NCBI GenBank assembly: GCA_017548805.1
Contig: JAFYZE010000105.1
Coordinates: forward strand, 1-5,526
Length of the DNA stretch: 5,526 bases
Reading direction: 5' to 3'
Source: Bacteroidales bacterium
Lineage (GTDB): Bacteria > Bacteroidota > Bacteroidia > Bacteroidales > UBA932
The notes beneath the pieces were generated by a model that was given only the letters and a program-made list of their open reading frames with translations, did no database searches and was not told the origin of the DNA. Positions 1-5,316 of the stretch are shown here, in pieces (position 1 is the stretch's first letter; every line of letters starts with the position of its first letter). The translations under genes were made by a program, and so were the position numbers.

Positions 1-1
1 C

Positions 2-790
2 ACCAAGGGAGGAGACCCGATGTTCAGCACCCGTACGATAATGCTGCAGAACAGGCTCAGGACTCCCCCTGACCAGGAGACCCTGGTGCGAGTCCAGCTC
101 GGGAAGCCCCTGGCATTCGAGCCGGGCAGTACGCAGGAATACTCCAATTTCGGTTTCCTCCTTCTGTCCATGATCATTGAGAAGGTCACAGGCGTCGATT
201 ACGAGAGCTGGATACAGGAGAACATCCTCAAGCCCGCCGGCTGCGTGGACTTCCATATCGCCGGGAACTATTACGAGGACAGGTATCCCAACGAGGTAAA
301 GTACTATGTCCAGCCTGACGACAAACCCGTAGACGAGTTCAACAACAGCGGTCGCAAGGTCGTGCGTTGCTATGGCGGGAATGACATTCCTACGCTTTCC
401 GGGGCCGGGGCCTGGGCGGCCTCCACTCCGGAGCTGATGCGCTTCGTCGCATCCATCGACGGGAGGCCGGAAGTCCCGGACATCATCAGCGTCGAGAGCG
501 TCCGCCGCATGACCGAATGGTTCGACCCGGACACCTTCTCCCTTGGCTGGAACGACACAAAAACCACCGGCGAATGGACGCGCACCGGCACTTTCTCGGG
601 CACCAGCGCGCTTATCAAGTACTTCCCGGATGGGGAATGCTGGATACTCGTGACCAACACCAGCACCTGGCGCGGGGCCGGCCTGGCGCCTTTCACCACC
701 GAGATGTTCGAAAAGAGCAGGACCGCTTGCTCGGCCCTGCTCCCTCACAGAAATCTGTACTACGTCCAGGAAGAGACCTTCCCGGAATAA
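2..790 (+). CDS. Serine hydrolase, class C beta-lactamase/PBP-like family (5' partial)
   Basis: This is the C-terminal 262 residues of a serine hydrolase of the beta-lactamase/transpeptidase-like fold. The frame is open to the left edge. The first residues (TKGGDPMF) resemble the segment that follows the catalytic SxxK helix in this family, so the true start and the SxxK serine lie outside the window, and the ATG at 20 is internal. Visible landmarks are the second catalytic motif YSN (bases 140-148) in the context EYSNFGFLLL, followed by a typical IIEKVTGVDYESWI helix. A SGAGAWAASTPELMRFV segment comes next. The third-motif region WTRTGTFSGTSALI follows, where the usual K/H-T-G is R-T-G (bases 581-589). 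The family includes esterases, D-amino peptidases and penicillin-binding proteins, so the substrate cannot be named. Location cannot be judged because the N-terminus is missing. The gene is convergent with ackA, with 3 bp between the stops. Family assignment is firm; function is open. Confidence 0.88.
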   Translation, partial: TKGGDPMFSTRTIMLQNRLRTPPDQETLVRVQLGKPLAFEPGSTQEYSNFGFLLLSMIIEKVTGVDYESWIQENILKPAGCVDFHIAGNYYEDRYPNEVKYYVQPDDKPVDEFNNSGRKVVRCYGGNDIPTLSGAGAWAASTPELMRFVASIDGRPEVPDIISVESVRRMTEWFDPDTFSLGWNDTKTTGEWTRTGTFSGTSALIKYFPDGECWILVTNTSTWRGAGLAPFTTEMFEKSRTACSALLPHRNLYYVQEETFPE

Positions 791-799
791 TCCTTATTC
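785..799. repeat. Inverted repeat spanning the hydrolase and ackA stop codons
   Basis: GAATAA (785-790), spacer TCC and TTATTC (794-799) form a perfect 6-bp inverted repeat. Each arm is the final Glu codon plus TAA stop of one of the two convergent genes. A second small hairpin, GGAAG-agac-CTTCC (769-782), lies just to the left inside the hydrolase. Together they could form tandem stem-loops at the 3' end of the ackA message. Neither is GC-rich and long, nor followed by a T-run, so a terminator role is only a possibility. Confidence 0.4.
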
Positions 800-2008
800 T
801 TCCCCTGCCATCACGAGGCGCATGGTATCGCGCGCGATGACGAGCTCCTCGTCGGTGGTGATGAGAGCCACCTTGACCTTGGAGTCCGGGGTGGAGAGCA
901 TCGTGTCGACGCCCTGGGCGACATTGGCCTCGAAGTCGAACTTAAGTCCCATGTAGGAGAAATTCTCGCATACGCGGCGGCGCAGGCGGGCGTTGTTCTC
1001 GCCGATGCCGGCCGTAAAGAAGATGGCGTCAACGCCGTCCATCACGGCGATGTAGGAGCCGACTATCTTGATGATGTCGTAAGCCAGCTTCTTGAAGACG
1101 AGCTTTGCGCGATAGTTGCCGGCGTTGGCGGCGGCGTCAAGGTCGCGGGCGTCGGAAGACAGGCCGGAGAGGCCGAGGAAGCCGCTCTTTCGGTTCATGA
1201 TCTCGGTCATCTGGTCAGGAGTGAGGTTCTCCTTCTTCATGATGTACGGGACGACGTTCGGGTCGACGTTTCCGCAGCGGGTGCCCATGATCATGCCCTC
1301 GAGAGGGGTGAAGCCCATGGAAGTATCGACTACCTTGCCGTTGACGATGGCGGAGATGGAACTTCCGTTGCCGATGTGGCAGGTGATGATCTTGGAATGG
1401 TCGATGTCCAGGCCGACGAACTTCGCTCCCTTGAAGGCCACGAACTGATGGGAGGTGCCGTGGGCGCCGTAACGGCGGACGCGGTACTTCTCATAATACT
1501 CGTAAGGAAGGGCGTACATGTATGCGTAGTCCGGCATGGTCTGGTGATATGCGGTATCGAAAGTGACGACCTGCGGCACAGAAGGGAGCACGTGCTGGAC
1601 TGCGCGGATGCCAAGAAGGTGGGCAGGATTGTGGAGCGGGGCGAAGTCGCAACAGATCTCGATCTTGGAGATGACGTCTTCGTTCACGAGCGCACTGCCT
1701 GAGAAGAAATCGGCACCCTGCACGATGCGATGTCCGACAGCCTCGATGTCGTCGAACGAGGAGAGCACGCCGTGGACCGGATCCACGAGCGCGTCAAGGA
1801 CGAGCTGCATGCCGACCTTGTGGTCCGCAATGTGGACTTCCTTGTCCATCCGGGGCTTGCCGGTGGGCTTGTGGGTGATGTTTCCGCAAGGAAGGCCTAT
1901 CTTCTCGACGATGCCCTTGGCGAGGAGATCGTACACTTCGTCGCTCTTCATGTCCAGGAGCTGGTACTTGATGGAAGAGCTTCCGCAGTTGATAACTAGG
2001 ATGATCAT
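794..2008 (-). CDS. ackA: Acetate kinase
   Basis: This 404-residue protein is a full-length acetate kinase, which interconverts acetyl phosphate plus ADP with acetate plus ATP in the cytoplasm, the last step of the Pta-AckA acetate pathway. The N-terminal VINCGSSSIKY (residues 5-15) carries the conserved Asn and Ser residues of the ASKHA phosphate-binding loop. GHR (92-94) holds the substrate-binding Arg, FDTAYHQTMP (150-159) the catalytic Asp, and GAHGTSH (181-187) the conserved His residues. HIGNGSS (211-217), MGTRCGNVDP (241-250), FTAGIGEN (331-338) and TTDEELVIARDT (384-395) complete the signature set. The usual GHRVVHGG motif reads GHRIVQGA, so a widely conserved His and Gly are replaced. 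The ATG at 2006-2008 is preceded by a short AT-rich leader and a strong Bacteroidota-type promoter. No pta gene is adjacent: the upstream neighbour is the divergent comEC-like gene. Identification is certain; the effect of the substitutions is unknown. Confidence 0.98.
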   Translation of the reverse strand: MIILVINCGSSSIKYQLLDMKSDEVYDLLAKGIVEKIGLPCGNITHKPTGKPRMDKEVHIADHKVGMQLVLDALVDPVHGVLSSFDDIEAVGHRIVQGADFFSGSALVNEDVISKIEICCDFAPLHNPAHLLGIRAVQHVLPSVPQVVTFDTAYHQTMPDYAYMYALPYEYYEKYRVRRYGAHGTSHQFVAFKGAKFVGLDIDHSKIITCHIGNGSSISAIVNGKVVDTSMGFTPLEGMIMGTRCGNVDPNVVPYIMKKENLTPDQMTEIMNRKSGFLGLSGLSSDARDLDAAANAGNYRAKLVFKKLAYDIIKIVGSYIAVMDGVDAIFFTAGIGENNARLRRRVCENFSYMGLKFDFEANVAQGVDTMLSTPDSKVKVALITTDEELVIARDTMRLVMAGEE

Positions 2009-2039
2009 ATAATTTGCTTTTGATTATCGGATTAGACTG

Positions 2040-2071
2040 CAAAGTTAAAAAATAATGAGTACTTTAGCAAA
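2040..2071 (-). promoter_or_regulatory. ackA promoter, Bacteroidota TTTG / TAnnTTTG type
   Basis: Read on the minus strand, a -33 box TTTG (2071-2068) is followed by 20 bp and a perfect -7 box TAACTTTG (2047-2040). This matches the Bacteroidota primary sigma factor consensus in sequence and spacing. It predicts transcription starting near 2034 and a leader of roughly 25-30 nt before the ackA ATG. The -33 box lies only 14 bp from the ATG of the divergent comEC-like gene, so this promoter overlaps that gene's control region. The start site is inferred. Confidence 0.72.
2060..2067 (+). promoter_or_regulatory. Possible -7 box for the comEC-like gene
   Basis: TACTTTAG on the plus strand differs from the TAnnTTTG consensus at one base. 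At the expected spacing the -33 position reads ACTG rather than TTTG, so the match is weak. If used, transcription would begin near 2073, about 13 nt before the ATG at 2086. It sits between the two boxes of the ackA promoter on the other strand, so the two promoters could not easily be occupied together. Nothing stronger for this gene is visible in the 77-bp gap. Confidence 0.3.
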
Positions 2072-2085
2072 ACTGAACCGTAACT

Positions 2086-3195
2086 ATGAGAGACGCCAGT
2101 GACATGGCGGCGATAGCGCTGCCCTTTGCGGCCGGAGTGGCCGCCTGCGCGGCCCTGGCGGGAGGCGCAGCCTCCGGTCCCGGGGCCGCGGACACCGCCG
2201 CTGCAGGCTTTGCCGCATCGGCGGTCCTTGCAGGAGCAGTCGGCCTGACAGCATTCATCTTTCGCCGCAGGACCGGACCTCTCCCTTACATACTTCTGTT
2301 CTTCTGTCTCGGGTTCTTCTGCTTCCTGTGCGGGGCGCTGCTGCCGAGCCCTGCGGAGCCGGGCCCGGTCGGGCGGCTGGCGGCCGGCGCACTCGCCGGC
2401 CTGCGCATGCTCATAGCCGCCCTCCCGCTGGAGCACGACAGTACGCACTCGCTTGTCGCCGCCCTCCTGACCGGCGACAGGAGCGGCCTCACTGCGGAGC
2501 AGACGGCCGCCTTCCGCGACAGCGGAGCCTCGCACATTCTCGCCCTCAGCGGCCTTCACCTGGGAGCAATTTACCTGATAGTCAGTAAGTTGCTATCCGT
2601 CTTTGGAAGCGCCCCGGTCATCCGCCGTATACGCAGCGCACTCATCATCCTTTTCGCCGGATTCTACACGCTTGCAACGGGAGCCGGCCCGTCCATAGTC
2701 CGTGCATTCCTCTTCATCCTCATCCACGAGACATGCTCCCTGTTCCCTGAACGCCGCACGAGCCCTGTCCGCATCCTCATGACAGCGCTTACCCTTCAGC
2801 TCGCTTTCCGGCCGGAAGTCATCACCAGCCTCGGCTTCCAGCTCTCCTACCTCGCCATGACCGGCATCACCGTCCTCTACCCACGCCTCTCCGCCTGGTA
2901 TCCGGACAACGGACTGGCATTCCAGCCCATACGCCGTATCTGGCAGGCTGCCGCGCTGGCGGTCTCCTGCCAGATCTTCACGGCACCGCTTGCCTGGATA
3001 CGATTCCACAACTTTCCTAAGTATTTCATCCTGACGAATCTACTGGCATTGCCGCTGACCTCGGCGCTGATGGCCACCTCGGTAGCCGCCATCGTCCTTC
3101 AGGGCCTGGGCGGCTGCCCATCCCTCCTGGCCAACGCTGTCGACTTCCTAGCCCAGTCCCTCCTCTTCGTCCTCGACGTCATCAGCGGGATGTAG
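2086..3195 (+). CDS. ComEC/Rec2-family competence membrane protein, short form
   Basis: This 369-residue polytopic membrane protein contains the ComEC/Rec2 'Competence' domain, the inner-membrane channel part of the DNA-uptake protein. The diagnostic segment is ALLTGDRSGL (126-135) leading into SHILALSGLHLGAIYLI (149-165). It is followed by ATGAGPSIVRAF (197-208), SLGFQLSYLAMTGI (248-261) and a late hydrophobic block (313-341). Three hydrophobic N-terminal segments (about 8-29, 43-59, 67-86) precede the domain. Full-length ComEC proteins are usually 600-800 residues, with an OB-fold/DUF4131 region before this domain and often a metallo-beta-lactamase domain after it. Here only about 35 residues link the N-terminal helices to the Competence domain, and the protein ends right after the last helix. 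The stop is followed 4 bp later by the convergent apbE gene, so no C-terminal remnant exists. The ATG at 2086 was chosen; the ATG at 2104 is an alternative. Family is clear; a working DNA-uptake role is uncertain. Confidence 0.85.
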   Translation: MRDASDMAAIALPFAAGVAACAALAGGAASGPGAADTAAAGFAASAVLAGAVGLTAFIFRRRTGPLPYILLFFCLGFFCFLCGALLPSPAEPGPVGRLAAGALAGLRMLIAALPLEHDSTHSLVAALLTGDRSGLTAEQTAAFRDSGASHILALSGLHLGAIYLIVSKLLSVFGSAPVIRRIRSALIILFAGFYTLATGAGPSIVRAFLFILIHETCSLFPERRTSPVRILMTALTLQLAFRPEVITSLGFQLSYLAMTGITVLYPRLSAWYPDNGLAFQPIRRIWQAAALAVSCQIFTAPLAWIRFHNFPKYFILTNLLALPLTSALMATSVAAIVLQGLGGCPSLLANAVDFLAQSLLFVLDVISGM

Positions 3196-3202
3196 CGAGC
3201 TA
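3193..3202. repeat. Inverted repeat spanning the comEC-like and apbE stop codons
   Basis: TAGC (3193-3196), spacer GA and GCTA (3199-3202) form a short perfect inverted repeat made of the two TAG stop codons and the bases between them. It is too short to be a terminator by itself. It is listed because the other two convergent junctions show the same arrangement. Confidence 0.25.
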
Positions 3203-4240
3203 GCGGAGGGTGAAGCCGGGAGAGGCCCATTCCTGCATGGTGCCGTCCACGTCGCGGATGAGATAGCCTTCCAGGTCGGGCCTGCCCTCGATGAAGGCCC
3301 GGGCCTCGTCGTAGCCCAGCACCATGCAGTAGGTGGCATAGGCGTCGGCCCCGGCGGCGGTCGGAGCGACGACAGTGGCGCTCAGAAGCGAGTGGTCGAC
3401 CGGATAGCCGGTGCGAGGATCGACGGTATGGGCGTACTTGCGGCCGTCGCGAATGTAGAACTTGCGGTAGTTGCCGGAGGTGACTATGCCGCAGGAGCGG
3501 CCGCCGGACAGCCAGACACCGTCAAGGTCGGCGCCGGGCGTCTCGTTGCCGTCCACGGGACGGTCGACGCCGATGCTCCAGTCCCGCCTCGCGGGATTGC
3601 GCCCGGCGCAGTATATCTCGCCGATATCGACCAGCATGTCCTTGACGCCGATGGACCGGAGATAGTCCGCGACGAGGTCACACGTGTACCCCTGCGCTAT
3701 GGCGTTGAAATTCAAACTGGCTCCGGAGCCAGACACCTTGGACATGTCAAGAAGTGAATTGGAATCGACGGGGATGCCGGAGTCAATGGAAGGGAGAAGG
3801 CGCGCCATGCCACAGGCGGCGAGGGTCTCGCTGACGCGGTCGGCCGAAGGCAGCGAGTCGGTCGAGAATCCGAAGCCCCAGATATCAAAAAGCGGCCCCG
3901 CAGCGACATCCACGCACCCTTCGGTCTCTTCCCAGATGCTTCGTGAAAAGGCGTAGATGTCCGAGAAAAGCTTATTGGGGACAATGGTTTCACCCGCATT
4001 GAAGCGGCTCAGTTGCGAGGATTTGTTATACCCCGACAAGGTTGTGTCCACAAGCGTAAGGATGGAGTCAATGGCCGAAGAGATCTCGGCGCGCGGAACG
4101 CGCACGCCGGCGAGATTGAACTTCACGCTGTATGTCCCGCCCTGGGCGTATCCGGTCACGGCGACATAACGGTTGCATCCCTGAGAGGCAAGCAGGACAA
4201 GCAAAGCCGCGAATATGGAGAGTCGAAACTTGAGATTCAT
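3200..4240 (-). CDS. apbE: FAD:protein FMN transferase, ApbE family lipoprotein
   Basis: This 346-residue protein is of the ApbE family, which moves FMN from FAD onto a Thr or Ser of exported proteins such as the NqrB/NqrC and RnfD/RnfG subunits, using Mg2+ outside the cytoplasmic membrane. Residues 1-22 form a signal peptide ending in LASQGC, giving a likely lipidated Cys22, although the lipobox is loose. Family motifs in order are GGTYSVK (34-40), LSRFN (77-81), GPLFDIWGFG (115-124), NAIAQGYTCD (179-188), VDIGEIYCAG (204-213), VTSGNYRKF (253-261), HTVDPRTGYP (271-280) and GADAYATYCMVLG (297-309), which includes the Asp expected near the metal site. The Lys often found in the IAKGY motif is Gln. 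The ATG at 4238-4240 was chosen because it gives a classic signal peptide. The upstream TTG at 4265-4267 lies inside the predicted promoter. The gene stands alone with no nqr or rnf genes in view, so its target is unknown. It is convergent with the comEC-like gene, 4 bp between stops. Confidence 0.95.
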   Translation of the reverse strand: MNLKFRLSIFAALLVLLASQGCNRYVAVTGYAQGGTYSVKFNLAGVRVPRAEISSAIDSILTLVDTTLSGYNKSSQLSRFNAGETIVPNKLFSDIYAFSRSIWEETEGCVDVAAGPLFDIWGFGFSTDSLPSADRVSETLAACGMARLLPSIDSGIPVDSNSLLDMSKVSGSGASLNFNAIAQGYTCDLVADYLRSIGVKDMLVDIGEIYCAGRNPARRDWSIGVDRPVDGNETPGADLDGVWLSGGRSCGIVTSGNYRKFYIRDGRKYAHTVDPRTGYPVDHSLLSATVVAPTAAGADAYATYCMVLGYDEARAFIEGRPDLEGYLIRDVDGTMQEWASPGFTLR

Positions 4241-4258
4241 GGGCGGAACGGCAAAGTA

Positions 4259-4268
4259 TTTGTACAAA
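4259..4268. repeat. 10-bp perfect palindrome at the apbE promoter
   Basis: TTTGTACAAA reads identically on both strands. It overlaps the predicted -7 box of apbE and its likely transcription start, so it could be an operator half-site or a chance product of TTTG-rich promoter sequence. The pentamer CAAAG also occurs twice here, at 4252-4256 and 4265-4269. No known regulator site is recognised. Confidence 0.3.
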
Positions 4269-4272
4269 GGTA
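4265..4272 (-). promoter_or_regulatory. apbE promoter -7 box (TACCTTTG)
   Basis: On the minus strand TACCTTTG is a perfect TAnnTTTG element. It predicts a start near 4258-4260 and a leader of about 18-20 nt before the ATG at 4240. The -33 position is weak (CGTG at 20-bp spacing). The box covers the TTG at 4267 that would give a longer ApbE, which argues against that start. Confidence 0.5.
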
Positions 4273-4295
4273 ATGGTTTTTAAGCCGAAATTCAC

Positions 4296-4303
4296 GATAT
4301 TTG
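4296..4303 (+). promoter_or_regulatory. Possible -7 box for the FISUMP lipoprotein gene
   Basis: GATATTTG differs from TAnnTTTG at one base. The -33 position at 20-bp spacing reads AATG, a poor match. Transcription would begin near 4309, giving a 9-nt leader to the ATG at 4318 or a 21-nt leader to the ATG at 4330. If the box is real, the second start would be somewhat favoured. Confidence 0.3.
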
Positions 4304-4317
4304 CGTGTTAATTGATC

Positions 4318-5316
4318 ATGAAAGCAATAATGGATATCAAGAAATACATACTGATTGCATCAGCCGTTTTCGCCCTGTGTTGCGTCGCCTGCAAGAAGGA
4401 CGAAGACGAGACCTTCTCATACCTCACGGGAGAGCCCGAGTTTTCGCTCCCTCCGTATGCGGCTGTCGGCGAGACATTCTCCTTTACCGCCAGCGGGGTG
4501 ACGGACGACGACGGCAAGGAGGTCGACTACTATTGGTATGCCAATCCCCTCAGCATCAGGGACACCACAAAGTCTTTCACGCTTACTCTTCCTGACACGC
4601 TCTGCACGGTTTCGTTGACCTGTGCGGGCTTTGCCGACGGCTATTACAACAGCTCGACCACCCATTCCGTCACCATCATCAGGACCGGCCGCAAGAACGG
4701 CAGCCTCAGCGGCATAGACGCCGTTGAAGGAAGGGATTTCTTCTTCACCGACCCCAGGGACGGTCACGACTATCTCTGCACCACTGTCGGCTCCAAGGAC
4801 TGGTTCAGGGAGAACCTCGCTTTCAAGGGATCGGGCACCGCTCTCGAAAACTGCGATGCCGTATCTGAGATTTTCGGACGATTCTACACCTGGAACGAGG
4901 CGGTTTCTGCATGCCCCGCTGGATGGAGGCTTTCGACTCTCAACGACTGGGCCGATGCAGCGTCCGCCGCACTTGACAGCCGTCCGGATCCTTCCGTACG
5001 CATCCTTTCCGTGGCGGGGGCCTTCATGGGTGACCTCAAGTTCAACGGCACCAAGATGTGGGAGTACTGGCCCGACGTGAAGATCACCGACAAGCTGGGC
5101 CTGTCCATGATACCGCTCGGATATGCTTCCAGGATGGAGAACCGCACCGACTTCAAGTCGATGTACGAGTATGCCACTTTCTGGACTGCTGACGAGAGGG
5201 ATGACGACCAGGCTTTCTACAGGTATTTCTACGACGAGAGCCCGGACCTTTTCATTGGTTATTCTTCCAAGAAATCATTTGCGGCCAACGTCCGTTGCGT
5301 CCGCGATCACGAATGA
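4318..5316 (+). CDS. FISUMP-domain lipoprotein, probably surface exposed
   Basis: This 332-residue lipoprotein has a signal peptide ending in ALCCVAC, with lipidated Cys25. The mature start CKKDEDE fits the Lys-plus-acidic lipoprotein export signals known from Bacteroidota, which suggests display on the outer-membrane surface. Residues about 38-122 are rich in alternating hydrophobic stretches (FSLPPYAAVGETFSFTASG, then DYYWYANPLS) and look like an Ig- or PKD-like beta-sandwich; this is inference. Residues about 146-330 match the FISUMP domain (Fibrobacter succinogenes major paralogous domain): DWFRENLAF (161-169), GRFYTWNEA (187-195), CPAGWRLSTLNDW (199-211), LGLSMIPLGYASR (260-272), ATFWTADE (286-293) and a terminal NVRCVRD (324-330). 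Cys199 and Cys327 are the usual conserved pair and may form a disulfide. The molecular function of FISUMP domains is not established. The ATG at 4318 was chosen; the ATG at 4330 also gives a good signal peptide, and the TTG at 4312 is unlikely. It abuts the convergent ABC transporter gene with no intergenic base. Confidence 0.88.
   Translation: MKAIMDIKKYILIASAVFALCCVACKKDEDETFSYLTGEPEFSLPPYAAVGETFSFTASGVTDDDGKEVDYYWYANPLSIRDTTKSFTLTLPDTLCTVSLTCAGFADGYYNSSTTHSVTIIRTGRKNGSLSGIDAVEGRDFFFTDPRDGHDYLCTTVGSKDWFRENLAFKGSGTALENCDAVSEIFGRFYTWNEAVSACPAGWRLSTLNDWADAASAALDSRPDPSVRILSVAGAFMGDLKFNGTKMWEYWPDVKITDKLGLSMIPLGYASRMENRTDFKSMYEYATFWTADERDDDQAFYRYFYDESPDLFIGYSSKKSFAANVRCVRDHE

Noticed and set aside
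20..22. ATG as the start of the serine hydrolase
   Set aside because: The frame is open upstream to the window edge, and residues before it (TKGGDP) match the family. Starting here would remove the catalytic SxxK region.
827..838. 12-bp perfect palindrome ATCGCGCGCGAT in ackA
   Set aside because: It encodes the conserved IARD residues of AckA; codon choice in a GC-rich genome explains it without a regulatory role.
1116..2012. Plus-strand open frames inside ackA
   Set aside because: They run antisense to a fully conserved acetate kinase and their translations show no domain or composition expected of a real protein.
2032..3009. Long minus-strand open frames opposite the comEC-like gene (2032-2559 and 2593-3009)
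   Set aside because: Low-complexity, charged translations with no recognisable family. They mirror the GC-rich codons of a clear ComEC-family gene, so they are shadows.
4241..4267. TTG-initiated N-terminal extension of ApbE
   Set aside because: It lies inside a perfect TAnnTTTG box, and the ATG at 4240 gives a standard lipoprotein signal peptide.
4312..4317. TTG start for the FISUMP lipoprotein
   Set aside because: Two ATG codons just downstream (4318, 4330) give better signal peptides.
4417..4767. Minus-strand 116-codon open frame inside the FISUMP gene
   Set aside because: No family match by eye, and the opposite strand has a coherent lipoprotein.
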